This document shows, in pieces, positions 45,527-55,868 of a stretch of DNA of 64,000 nucleotides. Every line of letters starts with the position of its first letter. Position 1 is the first letter of the stretch. The position numbers and the translations under genes are program-made. This DNA is from Nostoc sp. CHAB 5844 (GTDB lineage Bacteria > Cyanobacteriota > Cyanobacteriia > Cyanobacteriales > Nostocaceae), in NCBI RefSeq assembly GCF_020829595.1, contig NZ_JAIVFW010000028.1, forward strand, positions 1 to 64,000, in the 5' to 3' direction. The notes beneath the pieces are model-generated. The model did not search any database. It was given only the letters and a program-made list of their open reading frames with translations, and was not told where the DNA came from.

Positions 45527-46210
45527 TTAAATTGCAGAAATTTTTGCAGAAACTTCATTGAAATCAGAGATATTTATTGCTAATTCTTCTAGATTACTAG
45601 TTTGCTTATCTTCGCGCTGATCAGCAAAGTGCTTGTCCATCAGTGTAGAAACTTGGGATGCTTGAATGCGGCTGTAGCGGGTTTTATCTGGCATCACTAT
45701 ATTAGGGCCTGCTTTGCAGTTTTTCATGCAGCCTGTACCTTTGATGGTAACTTGGTCTTCTAAACCGCGATCGCTCAGTGCTGCTTCAAATGCCTGACAA
45801 ACTCCTTTACCACCACGTTTCCAACAGTCAGACTTTTGACATACTAAAATCGTCTGTTTTGTCTTTGCTGGTTTGGCCTTAACATCATTGCTGGCGGGAG
45901 GTTCCTGTAATGCAGTGCTGTTAGTACTTCTACCCAAATCAGACCGCGCTGCCATGACACGTTCAGCTTTGAGAGTAAACTCATCTTTTTTTACGTCGTA
46001 TTTTTTTGTACCAACAACTTGCAACCAAGTACCTTTTGGTAAGCGCCAATCAAAGGCAATCCTTAAATGTTTAGCTAATTTAACGTAGCATTCACCCTCA
46101 GAAGTCTCTAATTTTAAACCTTTAAGCTTATAACCATCTTTAATAACAAAATCTATAAATCTGCCTTCCAGGCAAAATTCCGCAATTTCCGTACTGTAGA
46201 TTGTACCCAT
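45527..46210 (-). CDS. Thioredoxin-fold (2Fe-2S) ferredoxin-domain protein
   Basis: 227 residues in two parts. Residues 1-88 form a small beta domain (FIDFVIKDGYKLKGLKL) found ahead of such ferredoxins in cyanobacteria. A Lys/Pro-rich linker leads to a thioredoxin-like 2Fe-2S domain, residues about 120-200, with candidate cluster ligands among C124, C129, C138, C161 and C165 (VCQKSDCWKRGG and GTGCMKNC). Such domains resemble the NuoE/HoxE and clostridial 2Fe-2S fold. A standalone electron carrier or sensor role is inferred. It lies near a Dps gene. Confidence 0.8.
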   Translation of the reverse strand: MGTIYSTEIAEFCLEGRFIDFVIKDGYKLKGLKLETSEGECYVKLAKHLRIAFDWRLPKGTWLQVVGTKKYDVKKDEFTLKAERVMAARSDLGRSTNSTALQEPPASNDVKAKPAKTKQTILVCQKSDCWKRGGKGVCQAFEAALSDRGLEDQVTIKGTGCMKNCKAGPNIVMPDKTRYSRIQASQVSTLMDKHFADQREDKQTSNLEELAINISDFNEVSAKISAI

Positions 46211-46284
46211 AATTTTTGCCCTATTTTTTACTAAATCATTCTGGTTTAACTACGTAACCTGTTGCAGACATCTGTCCTTGGTTA

Positions 46285-46560
46285 TTACTTTTGATAGCGA
46301 CTGTGCCAGCTATTTTCCAGAATCCGAATTAGTTCTGGACGGCAGGCAGTAAATCGCTGCATCACACACCAAAATTGAACCATTGCTAAAGGGTTAGCAA
46401 TTTCAACTTGCAATGGCTGGTTAGTCTCACAGCAACAGGGAATATCTAGCTCGTGTAAACGTTGATAGACTTGCCAGCGGTCTGCCCAACTAACTTCAAC
46501 AACGTACTTCTGGTCTATTTCTGAACCGGAACTATACGATTTCAAGAGACGAACCCTCAA
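46285..46560 (-). CDS. Small conserved cyanobacterial protein, unknown function
   Basis: 91 residues, cytoplasmic. Features are EVSWADRWQVYQRLHELDIP, a Cys cluster (DIPCCCETNQPL) and two further Cys. The apparent start is TTG at 46558-46560; no ATG is available nearby in frame. It is 74 bases upstream of the 2Fe-2S gene on the same strand and may be co-transcribed. The three adjacent Cys could bind metal, but this is only a suggestion. Confidence 0.6.
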   Translation of the reverse strand: MRVRLLKSYSSGSEIDQKYVVEVSWADRWQVYQRLHELDIPCCCETNQPLQVEIANPLAMVQFWCVMQRFTACRPELIRILENSWHSRYQK

Positions 46561-47278
46561 AAGTGCGACAAATTTGCAGTAACTAGCGTGCCTTTGCTCC
46601 CTGATTTTTAGAATCTTGGGATTACAGCCTCTTTAAACAAGGATAACCTAAGTGCGAACAATTCTCAGTTATTTCTGAGAAAAAATATAAAAGTTTCTCA
46701 TTAATTTTGGTGATGACAACAAGCTCAACAGCTTATGTCATCAACTTTTGACCTGATTTGAGATTTGCAAAAAATTTTTTCAAGAATTTGGGTTACAAGG
46801 CTTTTGCTGATTTACACTCGAACTCCACATCCCTAAATACCTTGATTTTTCTTCTCCTGCCCGACTTTCCTATCTACTGAATTCTGTTATGAGTAAATAT
46901 TTCTACAATCTCAGGATATATAGGACTCTTATTTGATTTTTGAAATATACGTAGCAAAAAAATGTAGGTTGGGTTTCCTTACGTCAACCCAACCTACGGC
47001 TAATGCACAACTTTAGCCTTGCCACGCCAGTAGTGGACTGTTTCAGCTAAAACAGTCCACTACAGATACTTAGATTTTTTCAGAAATCAAATCGGATTCC
47101 TATATAGACCCTATGTAATAGGTATAGATTGAATCTACAAGGAGTAAAAATTTGCAATTATATCCACAAAAAAAATTTAAAATTTATGATATTCTTTGGG
47201 CTTGCTTCTATTTTTAGAATGTTAATATGTAGAAACTAAGCAGTTAAAAACTATAACTGTGAAAAAGCGAGGAGAACC
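46561..47278. other. Divergent spacer upstream of dps
   Basis: 718 bases. It contains the inverted-repeat element at 46916-47107. The sequence just before dps has a clear GAGGAG ribosome-binding site. No gene was found. Confidence 0.5.
46916..47107. repeat. Inverted-repeat element carrying two perfect hairpins
   Basis: The ends ATATATAGGACTC..ATTTGATTTTTGAAA (46916-46945) and TTTCAGAAATCAAAT..CCTATATAG (47078-47107) are imperfect inverses of about 30 bases. Inside are a 12-bp stem (GTAGGTTGGGTT/AACCCAACCTAC, 46964-46997) and a 14-bp stem (GTAGTGGACTGTTT/AAACAGTCCACTAC, 47030-47063). MITE-like; it codes for nothing. Confidence 0.7.
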
Positions 47279-47833
47279 ATGTCTGATACGCAAACTTTGT
47301 TACAAAATTTTGGTCAGGTTTATGACAATCCTGTATTGTTAGACCGCAGTGTTACCGCTCCAGTTACAGAAGGATTGAATGTTGTATTAGCTAGTTTTCA
47401 GGCACTCTACTTGCAGTACCAGAAACATCATTTTGTCGTAGAAGGTGCAGAATTCTACTCATTACACGAGTTCTTTAACGACAGTTACAACGAAGTACAA
47501 GACCACGTTCACGAAATTGGCGAAAGACTTAATGGATTAGGTGGTGTACCTGCTGCTTCCTTCAGCAAATTAGCAGAATTAACCTGTTTTGAACAAGAGT
47601 CTGATGGCGTATATTCTTCCCGGAAGATGGTAGAAAATGACCTAGCCGCAGAACAAGCGATCATTAATGTGATTCGCCGTCAAGCCGCTCAAGCAGAGAG
47701 TTTAGGCGACCGTGGCACACGCTATTTGTACGAGAAAATTCTGTTAAAAACCGAGGAACGAGCTTACCATTTAGCTCATTTCTTGGCAAAAGACAGTTTA
47801 ACTTTAGGTTTTGTACAACCTGCTCAAAACTAG
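47279..47833 (+). CDS. dps: Dps-family ferritin-like protein with apparent His-type ferroxidase centre
   Basis: 184 residues, a four-helix DNA-protection protein of starved cells that oxidises and stores iron in a dodecamer. The family core [19 protein letters not shown] is present. Ferroxidase candidates are H51, H63, H78 and E82. In canonical Dps the residue at the H78 position (start of HEIGERL) is Asp. A His there was reported for the Thermosynechococcus DpsA and a Nostoc punctiforme Dps, so this gene belongs to that His-type group. It has a strong ribosome site, is monocistronic and has its own terminator. Confidence 0.92.
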   Translation: MSDTQTLLQNFGQVYDNPVLLDRSVTAPVTEGLNVVLASFQALYLQYQKHHFVVEGAEFYSLHEFFNDSYNEVQDHVHEIGERLNGLGGVPAASFSKLAELTCFEQESDGVYSSRKMVENDLAAEQAIINVIRRQAAQAESLGDRGTRYLYEKILLKTEERAYHLAHFLAKDSLTLGFVQPAQN

Positions 47834-47910
47834 AACTCTTATCATCTAGTTCAGTCTCTGTAACGTTGAAACAAAATCTCACAGTACACGATATTAAGAA
47901 AAAGTAGAAG

Positions 47911-47946
47911 ATGACAGAGAGGCTGATGATTTCTCTGTCATTTTTT
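47911..47946 (+). terminator. Rho-independent terminator of dps
   Basis: ATGACAGAGA/TCTCTGTCAT, a 10-bp stem with an eleven-base loop, runs directly into TTTTTT, 78 bases after the dps stop. Confidence 0.85.
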
Positions 47947-48482
47947 ATTTAAATACACAAAAAATAACAAGATGAAATAAATCCTATTGATAAATATTAA
48001 AAATTATTAGCAATTAACTAAATGAGAAATATTTTTATTTAAAACATATTTTTGATATTGTTCAAGAGTAATTTAAGCTGACAACTGATATCTAATAATT
48101 AGAATTATGAATAGTTTAAATAAAAATTTGTGGCAGACAAGCGAGAATTTACTATATGAGAATTAATTAAAACTGTATACACAAAAAAATCGAGATACTG
48201 AGTCAGTAAACAAGAGCGAGGAGCATGAGATAGTAAAAGATATGTATTGGTCAATAGTCATTTGTCAATAGTCCAGAGTCAATGGTCAAAAGACAGGATG
48301 CAGGAGGACGTAATTTCAGACTTCAGGCTTCATACCTCAGACTTGGGACTTTTTTCTCCTCTACTTACTTTTCCGTCTCTGCTACGATCGCATCCGGAAA
48401 ACTTGATAATAGACAACATGACTGAGGGCAAACACCCTTAAAATAATCAGGATTTGTATTTTCTTACTCCAACCCCAAGACT
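47947..48482. other. Intergenic region upstream of carB
   Basis: 536 bases, AT-rich to about 48200, then TCAATAG/TCAATGG-type heptamer repeats at about 48249-48292. A 64-codon frame at 48247-48441 runs through the repeat and is not a gene. The carB promoter should be here. Confidence 0.5.
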
Positions 48483-51400
48483 ATGCCCCGCCGTCAAGAC
48501 CTCCAAAAAATACTGCTGTTAGGATCTGGCCCAATTGTGATTGGGCAAGCTTGTGAGTTTGACTACTCTGGAACCCAAGCCTGTAAAGCATTACGAGAAG
48601 AAGGCTATGAAGTGGTGTTAGTCAACTCTAATCCAGCAACTATTATGACTGACCCAGAAACGGCCGATCGCACTTACATTGAGCCGTTAACACCAGAACT
48701 GGTGGAAAAAGTCATCGCCAAGGAACGCCCGCATGCTTTACTCCCGACAATGGGTGGACAAACCGCTCTCAACATCGCTGTTGCCCTAGCGAAAAACGGT
48801 GTCCTAGATCAATATAATGTGGAATTAATTGGTGCAAAGTTAGCTGCGATCGAAAAAGCGGAAGACCGCAAACTATTTAATGAAGCGATGGCCAAGATAG
48901 GCGTGGAGGTTTGTCCTAGTGGTACAGCCTCATCCTTGGAAGAATCAAAAGCGATCGCTCGAAAAATTGGTACTTACCCTTTAATTATCCGTCCTGCCTT
49001 TACAATGGGTGGTACTGGTGGGGGTATTGCCTACAACCAAGAAGAATTTGAAGAAATGGCTCAGGTGGGGATTGATGCGAGTCCAGTTTCGCAAATTCTC
49101 ATCGACCAATCTCTCCTCGGCTGGAAAGAATATGAATTAGAAGTGATGCGCGATTTAGCAGATAACGTTGTGATTATCTGCTCAATCGAAAACCTTGACC
49201 CGATGGGTATCCATACTGGCGACTCAATAACTGTTGCACCCGCCCAAACCCTCACTGACAAGGAATATCAGCGGTTGCGGGATATGTCCATCAAAATCAT
49301 CCGCGAAATTGGCGTGGAAACTGGCGGTTCTAATATTCAGTTCGCCGTTAACCCTGTGACTGGGGATGTCGTTGTAATTGAAATGAACCCCCGTGTTTCT
49401 CGCAGTTCGGCGTTGGCTTCTAAAGCTACAGGTTTCCCCATTGCCAAGATTGCGGCGAAGTTAGCGGTGGGTTACACCTTGGATGAAATTAACAACGACA
49501 TCACCAAAAAAACCCCGGCATCCTTTGAGCCAACTATAGATTATGTAGTTACCAAAGTTCCTCGCTTCGCTTTTGAAAAATTCCCTGGTTCCGAACCAGT
49601 GCTGACAACCCAAATGAAGTCAGTCGGGGAAGCAATGGCTATCGGACGGACATTCAACGAATCCTTCCAAAAAGCGCTGCGTTCTTTGGAAACAGGACGC
49701 GCTGGTTGGGGTTGTGACAAAGCCGAAAAATTACCTAGTGGCGAACAAATCCGCGCCTTGTTGCGGACACCGAATCCCGATCGCATTTTTGCTGTGCGTC
49801 ATGCAATGCAACTAGGACTCACTAATGAAGAAATCTACGAACTTACAGGGATTGACCCTTGGTTTTTAGATAAAATGCAGCAATTGTTGGAAACAGAAAA
49901 ATTCCTCAAGCGCACACCTTTAAAACAGTTGACAAAAGAGCAACTGTATGAAGTAAAGCGAGCAGGATATAGCGATCGCCAAATTGCTTTTGCCACCAAA
50001 ACCACAGAAGATGAAGTTAGGGCATATCGCCAACAGTTGGGAGTTGTACCAGTTTACAAAACTGTAGACACATGTGCGGCTGAGTTTGAAGCGTTTACCC
50101 CATACCACTACTCCACCTACGAATCAGAAACAGAAATTTTACCCACAGATAAACCCAAGGTGATGATTTTGGGTGGCGGCCCCAACCGTATCGGCCAGGG
50201 AATTGAGTTTGACTATTGTTGCTGTCACGCTGCTTATGCATTGAAAGGCGCAGGCTATGAAACCATCATGGTCAACTCTAACCCAGAGACAGTTTCTACT
50301 GACTACGATACTAGCGATCGCCTCTACTTTGAACCGCTAACTAAAGAAGATGTTCTCAACATCATCGAAGCCGAACATCCCGTCGGAATCATCGTCCAAT
50401 TCGGTGGACAAACCCCCCTAAAGTTAGCACTACCCTTACAACAGTATCTTGTAAAAATAGCAGGGGAGCAAACTTTTTCAATTCCCAAAATCTGGGGAAC
50501 ATCCCCCGATTCCATCGATACTGCTGAAGACAGAGAACGGTTTGAGCAGATTTTGAAACAGTTAAATATTGCTCAACCACCAAATGGAATTGCGCGGAGT
50601 TATGAGGATGCACTGATTGTTGCTAAACGCATTGGTTATCCAGTCGTGGTGCGTCCTAGCTATGTATTAGGGGGACGAGCAATGGAAATTGTCTACTCTG
50701 ATACAGAATTGGAACGCTACATGACCTTTGCTGTACAAGTAGAGCCAGAACATCCAATTTTAATTGATAAGTTTTTAGAGAATGCGATCGAAGTTGATGT
50801 AGATGCGATCGCAGATCATACTGGACGTGTGGTGATTGGTGGCATCATGGAACATATCGAACAAGCCGGAATCCACTCTGGAGACTCCGCTTGCTCTTTA
50901 CCTTCGATTTCTCTCCCACCAGCCGTTCTCAATCAAATCCGCACTTGGACTGTGCAACTCGCGCAAGCACTTTCGGTTATCGGGTTGATGAATATTCAGT
51001 TTGCTGTTGTAGGTGTCGGTACTTATTCTCCCCAAGTCTACATTCTCGAAGCTAACCCCCGCGCATCTCGGACTGTACCTTTTGTTTCTAAAGCAACAGG
51101 TGTCCAACTAGCGAAACTGGCATCCTTAATTATGTCGGGTAAAACTCTTGAGGAATTGGACTTTACGGAGGAAGTGATACCATCACATATTGCCGTGAAA
51201 GAAGCAGTTTTACCGTTTAATAAATTCCCTGGAACAGATACAATACTAGGGCCAGAGATGCGCTCTACTGGTGAGGTGATGGGCATAGATAGCGACTTTG
51301 GCCGCGCCTTTGCCAAGGCAGAGTTAGCTGCTGGTGAGCGTTTACCCTTGAATGGTACTGTATTTGTCTCCATGAGCGATCGCGACAAAGCAGCAGCCGT

Positions 51401-51752
51401 TCCGGTGGTGAAGGAATTTATTGACTTAGGCTTTACCGTCATGGCAACTTTCGGCACACGCAAAGTACTTCAGGAACATGGGTTAAATGTTGAGTTGGTG
51501 CTGAAACTTCATGAAGGTCGTCCTCACGTGCTGGATGCGATTAAAAACCAGAAAATTCAACTAATTATCAACACACCTTCTGGGGAAGAAGCTCACACTG
51601 ATGCTCGACTCATCCGCCGTACAGCCTTAGGTTACAAAATCCTCATTATTACCACTATTGCTGGTGCTAAGGCTACCGTTGCTGCTATCCGTTCTCTCCA
51701 AAATACCACTTTGGACGTAAAAGGCATCCAAGAATATTGCCTAAAACGTTAG
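48483..51752 (+). CDS. carB: Carbamoyl-phosphate synthase large subunit
   Basis: 1,089 residues. Makes carbamoyl phosphate from glutamine nitrogen, bicarbonate and two ATP for arginine and pyrimidines, together with CarA (not in the window). Two homologous ATP-grasp halves are seen: [20 protein letters not shown] with [11 protein letters not shown] in the first, [20 protein letters not shown] with [11 protein letters not shown] in the second. An oligomerisation region lies between, and a C-terminal MGS-like allosteric domain from about residue 940 ([30 protein letters not shown]). No arginine-specific duplicate is seen. Confidence 0.98.
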   Translation: MPRRQDLQKILLLGSGPIVIGQACEFDYSGTQACKALREEGYEVVLVNSNPATIMTDPETADRTYIEPLTPELVEKVIAKERPHALLPTMGGQTALNIAVALAKNGVLDQYNVELIGAKLAAIEKAEDRKLFNEAMAKIGVEVCPSGTASSLEESKAIARKIGTYPLIIRPAFTMGGTGGGIAYNQEEFEEMAQVGIDASPVSQILIDQSLLGWKEYELEVMRDLADNVVIICSIENLDPMGIHTGDSITVAPAQTLTDKEYQRLRDMSIKIIREIGVETGGSNIQFAVNPVTGDVVVIEMNPRVSRSSALASKATGFPIAKIAAKLAVGYTLDEINNDITKKTPASFEPTIDYVVTKVPRFAFEKFPGSEPVLTTQMKSVGEAMAIGRTFNESFQKALRSLETGRAGWGCDKAEKLPSGEQIRALLRTPNPDRIFAVRHAMQLGLTNEEIYELTGIDPWFLDKMQQLLETEKFLKRTPLKQLTKEQLYEVKRAGYSDRQIAFATKTTEDEVRAYRQQLGVVPVYKTVDTCAAEFEAFTPYHYSTYESETEILPTDKPKVMILGGGPNRIGQGIEFDYCCCHAAYALKGAGYETIMVNSNPETVSTDYDTSDRLYFEPLTKEDVLNIIEAEHPVGIIVQFGGQTPLKLALPLQQYLVKIAGEQTFSIPKIWGTSPDSIDTAEDRERFEQILKQLNIAQPPNGIARSYEDALIVAKRIGYPVVVRPSYVLGGRAMEIVYSDTELERYMTFAVQVEPEHPILIDKFLENAIEVDVDAIADHTGRVVIGGIMEHIEQAGIHSGDSACSLPSISLPPAVLNQIRTWTVQLAQALSVIGLMNIQFAVVGVGTYSPQVYILEANPRASRTVPFVSKATGVQLAKLASLIMSGKTLEELDFTEEVIPSHIAVKEAVLPFNKFPGTDTILGPEMRSTGEVMGIDSDFGRAFAKAELAAGERLPLNGTVFVSMSDRDKAAAVPVVKEFIDLGFTVMATFGTRKVLQEHGLNVELVLKLHEGRPHVLDAIKNQKIQLIINTPSGEEAHTDARLIRRTALGYKILIITTIAGAKATVAAIRSLQNTTLDVKGIQEYCLKR

Positions 51753-52463
51753 TTTCATCTTCGCTCGGCGTGGCACTGAATTTGACTGGAGTATGAAGGG
51801 TTTGGAGGCATTTTAAAGATTTAGCTTGTCTCCTAACCTTTTTTTATGAATCTGCTTTAAGTAGTATTTACAAGAAAAATTAAGTAATTATTATAGAAGA
51901 AACATTATAGTTTTTATTGAGATATTTTAACAAATATGAGTAAACTATTTTTTCTCTCTAAGAATATTTATTAAGGGACTGAAGCGATCGCCCTCAGCAA
52001 GATGAAGTAATTATACTTATGTCAAAAGCTTTATTTGTGATTTCAGCACAAACACCAGAGCAAAAACAAGCAAATGACTTTTCTATACTCATTAACCACA
52101 GTCTACAGTTCCCATAATTGCTGGATAAGCAACAAAGGTTTGTTAGCTACTGTGGTTAGCCGATCACAACTATTCTTAAATCCAATCATTTTCCGGCTGT
52201 GGGGCTTTTCAAGATTTCTCAGAAATGTTACAATTTTTAATAAAGCTAAAGATAAAAGGTGTTCTTCTAGCTACCTTTATCTAACCGTAGATACTTGTAC
52301 AAACTCAGAAAAAACTGTAACGTCTAGCAGTTAAGAGCCCAATTTGATTAATAAAAGCAACCGATACCAACGGATGCGTAAATCGTAAACAATAACATGC
52401 GTTCCCAGCCAAACTGGGCAGTACCACGAACAAACATTTATTGATCAGTTATCTACTAGTTGA
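51753..52463. other. Intergenic region upstream of the sigma factor gene
   Basis: 711 bases. An 86-codon plus frame at 52074-52334 has no recognisable family and poor codon character. A short CCCAGCC/GGCTGGG-like hairpin (CCCAGCCAAACTGGGC) lies near 52407. Promoters of the stress-responsive sigma gene are expected here but not identified. Confidence 0.45.
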
Positions 52464-53462
52464 ATGACTCAAGCAATCAACCCAACACCACCAATGAGTA
52501 GCGCCATGAAGACCGCTCCGACAGCTACAGACCTCGTGCGGACTTATCTGCGTGAGATCGGCCGTGTACCACTGTTAACCCATGAAGAAGAAATTCGTTA
52601 TGGCAAACAAGTGCAGCGTTCAACCACTTTACAAGAAGTCAGAGAATCCTTAGCTAGTCAGTTGGGACGCGAACCGACTTTAGAGGAGTGGGCAGAAGAG
52701 TCAAAACTAGAAATTGCTGAGTTAAATGAAGCGATCGCCCTTGGTGAAATTGCTAAACGTAAAATGGTCGAAGCCAATTTGCGCTTAGTAGTATCTGTAG
52801 CCAAGAAATACATTAAGCGTAACGTAGACTTACTTGACCTCATCCAAGAAGGTAGCATTGGGATGCAGCGGGGTGTGGAAAAATTTGACCCCACCAAAGG
52901 ATATCGATTTTCAACTTATGCTTACTGGTGGATTCGGCAAGCAATTACGCGGGCGATCGCCGAAAAAGCCCGCACCATTCGCCTACCCATTCATATCACC
53001 GAAAAACTCAATAAAATTAAAAAAGCCCAGCGTCACTTATCGCAAAAACTTGGACGCGCCCCTTCTGTAGGAGAATTGGCTCAAGAATTAGATTTAACTC
53101 CTAAACAGGTACGCGAGTATCTTGAAAAAGCACGTTTACCCCTATCCTTAGATTTGCGATTGGGAGACAACTACGACACCGAACTGGGAGAAATGTTAGA
53201 AGATCCAGGCGCTTCTCCCGAAGAGTTTGTTATGCAAACCTCTCTTTCTCATGATTTAGAGCGAGTCATGGAAGAACTCACCCCCCAGCAGCGAGAAGTA
53301 ATTACCTTACGCTTTGGGTTAATTGATGGTCAAGCTTTAACTCTCGCCAGAATCGGAGAAATCCTCAATATCAGCCGTGAACGAGTTCGACAAATCGAAC
53401 GCGAAGCCTTAAACAAACTTCGCAAATCCAAAACCGCTATGAATGAGTATTTGGCAAGTTAG
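52464..53462 (+). CDS. sigD: Group 2 sigma-70 factor (SigD-like)
   Basis: 332 residues, shorter than the primary SigA because the long N-terminal region 1.1 is absent. Region 1.2 is [18 protein letters not shown]; region 2 contains [31 protein letters not shown] and the -10 recognition helix [17 protein letters not shown]. Region 3 follows, and region 4.2 has the helix-turn-helix [19 protein letters not shown]. It recruits RNA polymerase to stress or redox-controlled promoters. The assignment to SigD rests on length and on the carB-sigD order that I recall from Anabaena; SigB, SigC or SigE remain possible. Confidence 0.9.
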   Translation: MTQAINPTPPMSSAMKTAPTATDLVRTYLREIGRVPLLTHEEEIRYGKQVQRSTTLQEVRESLASQLGREPTLEEWAEESKLEIAELNEAIALGEIAKRKMVEANLRLVVSVAKKYIKRNVDLLDLIQEGSIGMQRGVEKFDPTKGYRFSTYAYWWIRQAITRAIAEKARTIRLPIHITEKLNKIKKAQRHLSQKLGRAPSVGELAQELDLTPKQVREYLEKARLPLSLDLRLGDNYDTELGEMLEDPGASPEEFVMQTSLSHDLERVMEELTPQQREVITLRFGLIDGQALTLARIGEILNISRERVRQIEREALNKLRKSKTAMNEYLAS

Positions 53463-53520
53463 TCATTGGTCATTAGTATTTCACAAATGACCAATGACTA
53501 ATGACTAATGACTATTAGGT
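53463..53520 (+). repeat. TGACTAA/TGACCAA heptamer repeats after the sigma gene
   Basis: STRR-type units (TCATTGG, TCATTAG, ATGACCA, ATGACTA) start directly after the stop codon and partly pair with each other as CATTGGTCATT/AATGACCAATG. Confidence 0.7.
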
Positions 53521-53688
53521 GAGAAAATACTCTGGTTTTGGTACGGTTACACCGACTTCTAAGTGAGAATGTGCCTGTTAGATTATTTAATAGGAACACC
53601 AAAACGGCAGCTAAGTTAAATACACACAGGCACTTATTATCTCAGTTGCAAACATAGCAGCCAGCAACGGTAGTACAGGAGGTAAAAC

Positions 53689-54045
53689 GTGAGTAACCAA
53701 TCTAATCAAGTCTCAGAATTTTTTAATAGCGACGCAAGCGATGCATCGGAAACCAGCAACTTGCTGTGGCAGTATGTTAAATCATTAAGTCCTGAAACAG
53801 TTAGCCAATTATCAAAACCAACATCTGCCGAAGTCTTCCAAGTTATGGAACGTAATATTGTTGGTTTGTTAGGCAACTTACCACCCGAACACTTCAATAT
53901 GACTATTACTACCAGCCGGGAAAGTCTTGGTCGTTTGCTGGCTTCCGCAATGATTAGTGGTTATTTTCTGCGTAACGCTGAACAAAGAATGGACTTTGAA
54001 ATTGCCTTACAAGGTACTGAAACCAATAATCAAGAAATTGAATAA
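53689..54045 (+). CDS. DUF760 family protein
   Basis: 118 residues of a family restricted to cyanobacteria and plastids, function unknown. Recognisable is LLWQYVKSLSPETVSQLS at residues about 25-42, then VFQVMERNIVGLLGNLPPE and TTSRESLGRLLASAMISGYF. All-helical and soluble. The GTG start is preceded by an excellent AGGAGGT ribosome-binding site five bases away, suggesting strong translation. It ends at a terminator. Confidence 0.88.
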   Translation: MSNQSNQVSEFFNSDASDASETSNLLWQYVKSLSPETVSQLSKPTSAEVFQVMERNIVGLLGNLPPEHFNMTITTSRESLGRLLASAMISGYFLRNAEQRMDFEIALQGTETNNQEIE

Positions 54046-54320
54046 CCCAAAATTGTTGAGTGTATCTCCAGTCCAACCCACGGTAGATAACTCACAAGCT
54101 AGTTTCGTGCAGAATCCTTACAACTTACCTTCCCTAAATTCCAAATCCCTTGCGTTAGCGACATCCTCAATACAGTTACTAATCGCTAGCGCAGTTAGGA
54201 TTTTATTAATTGAGTAAGCATTCTGATTAATAAATAATAGTTAAATCATAACTTGAGACTTTGAGGAACATCTGCGACAATATTTAATTAATTACAAGTA
54301 ATTTTGGCTATTAATAATAT

Positions 54321-54358
54321 AAACTCGGCAGACAAAAAATTAACCTGCCGAGTTTTTT
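54321..54358 (+). terminator. Rho-independent terminator between DUF760 and the Nudix gene
   Basis: AAACTCGGCAG/CTGCCGAGTTT gives an 11-bp stem with a 13-base A/T loop and a TTTTTT tract. It lies about 275 bases after the DUF760 stop and 30 bases before the next start. The 275-base gap shows no gene. Confidence 0.85.
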
Positions 54359-54387
54359 GATTAGTCATCTATACATTCCTATAAACT

Positions 54388-54897
54388 ATGACTGAAATTA
54401 GTTCTATTCCACATAAAATTATTGGTGTCGCTGTAATTTGGAACGACCAGCAGCAAATTTTAATTGATCGCCGTCGTCCACAAGGTACAATGGGCGGTTT
54501 GTGGGAATTTCCTGGTGGCAAAATTGAACCAGGAGAAACAATTGAAGAATGTATTCGGCGGGAAATAGCTGAAGAATTGGGTATAGAAATTGCCGTCAAA
54601 GAACATCTCATCACCATCGACCACACCTATACCCATTTACGCGTTACTTTAACTGTGCATCACTGTCACCTTCTAGCAGGTATCCCTCAACCTCTAGAAT
54701 GTGATGAAGTCCTCTGGGTAAGCTTAGATGAACTAGAAAATTACACTTTTCCCCAAGCTAACAGTCAAATTATCACTGCCTTGAAAAGTGCTGAGTATAG
54801 AGTGCTGAGGAGCCACTGCGTTGCGGTGAGCAGTCCGTTGGGCGGCTTTGCCGACAGTCACGGAACTGCGAACCCGAAGGGAGGTTCCCTCCGTTGA
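54388..54897 (+). CDS. mutT: MutT-type Nudix hydrolase with repeat-derived C-terminal tail
   Basis: 169 residues. The complete Nudix box is seen at residues 44-66 (G44, E50, R58-E59, E62-E63, G65), with FPGGKIEPGET. MutT hydrolyses 8-oxo-dGTP to limit mutation; the substrate here is inferred from overall similarity (TMGGLWEFPGG, DEVLWVSLDELENYTFP). MutT is normally about 130-140 residues, and the domain ends near residue 137. The last roughly 30 residues (SHCVAVSSPLGGFADSHG) are encoded by a dispersed repeat at 54809-54916 that has fused onto the 3' end. Confidence 0.88.
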   Translation: MTEISSIPHKIIGVAVIWNDQQQILIDRRRPQGTMGGLWEFPGGKIEPGETIEECIRREIAEELGIEIAVKEHLITIDHTYTHLRVTLTVHHCHLLAGIPQPLECDEVLWVSLDELENYTFPQANSQIITALKSAEYRVLRSHCVAVSSPLGGFADSHGTANPKGGSLR

Positions 54898-54916
54898 AGC
54901 AAGTGGCGTTGCTGAG
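54809..54916 (+). repeat. GGAGCCACTGCGTTGCGG-type dispersed repeat, copy 2
   Basis: It shares with 26015-26118 (minus strand) the opening GGAGCCA-TGCGTTGCGGTGA, the centre GAACCCGAAGGGAGGTTCC and the closing AGCAA-TGGCGT, but has extra bases with GGGCGGCTTTGCCGAC. It supplies the final codons and stop of the Nudix gene. Confidence 0.75.
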
Positions 54917-54946
54917 TAAAGCTGTCTTTTAACTTTTAACTTACTT

Positions 54947-55729
54947 ATGCCTTCTCCATTTCCTGGGATGAATCCCTATTTAGAGCATCCAGCATTATGG
55001 TCTGGTATTCATCATCGCTTAATAACTGCGATCGCTAATGATATAGCTCCTCAAATTCGACCGAAATACATTGTGGCGATTGAAGAGCGAGTCTATCAAA
55101 GCAGTGGGGAAGAATCTTTATTAATTGGTATTCCTGATGTTTCAGTGCAGCGAGTTACGACTAATAGAAACCAGCCTAATAATATAGCTGTTGTTACCCC
55201 AAATGTACAACCAATAGAAGTAACAATTCCTTTGCCAGAAGTTTTTACAGAAGGTTATTTAGAAATCCGTGCAGTCCAGACCAACGAAGTTATAACAGCC
55301 ATAGAAGTTCTTTCTCCTAAAAATAAGCAATCTGTTATTGGTCGCTTGCAATATGAAACTAAACGTCAAACTGTATTAGGCAGTTCTACTCATTTGGTAG
55401 AAATTGATTTACTCCGTCAGGGAAAACCAATGCCGATTTTGGGTAAGACTGTAGAAAGCGATTATCGAATTTTAGTCAGCCGGAGTGAAATCCGTCCTAA
55501 AGCAGAACTGTATGGTTTTAATCTCAAGAATAGTATTCCTCAGTTTGCCTTACCATTGCACTCAGAAGACCAGGAGCCATTACTGAATCTTCAGCAGGTA
55601 ATCAATGACATTTACGACCAAGGAAGTTACGACTTGAGAATCGATTACACTCGTGATCCCATACCCGCATTATCAGCAACGGATACAATTTGGCTGAATG
55701 AGTTGTTACATCAGCAAGGTTTAAGGTGA
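54947..55729 (+). CDS. DUF4058 family protein
   Basis: 260 residues. The conserved start MPSPFPGMNPYLEHPALW and the later EVLSPKNK and LVEIDLLRQG are family marks. DUF4058 is common in cyanobacteria and planctomycetes; its EVLSPKNK segment resembles the E-x-K end of a PD-(D/E)XK nuclease core, but no activity is established. It lies 49 bases beyond the Nudix gene on the same strand, with an AACTTTTAACTT repeat between. The gene is complete. Confidence 0.88.
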   Translation: MPSPFPGMNPYLEHPALWSGIHHRLITAIANDIAPQIRPKYIVAIEERVYQSSGEESLLIGIPDVSVQRVTTNRNQPNNIAVVTPNVQPIEVTIPLPEVFTEGYLEIRAVQTNEVITAIEVLSPKNKQSVIGRLQYETKRQTVLGSSTHLVEIDLLRQGKPMPILGKTVESDYRILVSRSEIRPKAELYGFNLKNSIPQFALPLHSEDQEPLLNLQQVINDIYDQGSYDLRIDYTRDPIPALSATDTIWLNELLHQQGLR

Positions 55730-55868
55730 GATGGACAATAACAAAGGACAAGTGACAAATGACAAATGACTATTGTCCACAAGTAACAATCTATTAACTC
55801 AATTCAGTTCATCCCGGCAATTTTCTACAATAAGCGCAGGGACTGTAAAAAATGGTGTCAGCAAGCAA

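Noticed and set aside
48247-48441. 64-codon plus frame before carB
   Set aside because: Begins in heptamer repeats and has no similarity to anything I recognise.
52074-52334. 86-codon plus frame before the sigma factor gene
   Set aside because: Ser/Phe/Leu-rich, no recognisable family and no ribosome site; kept as intergenic.
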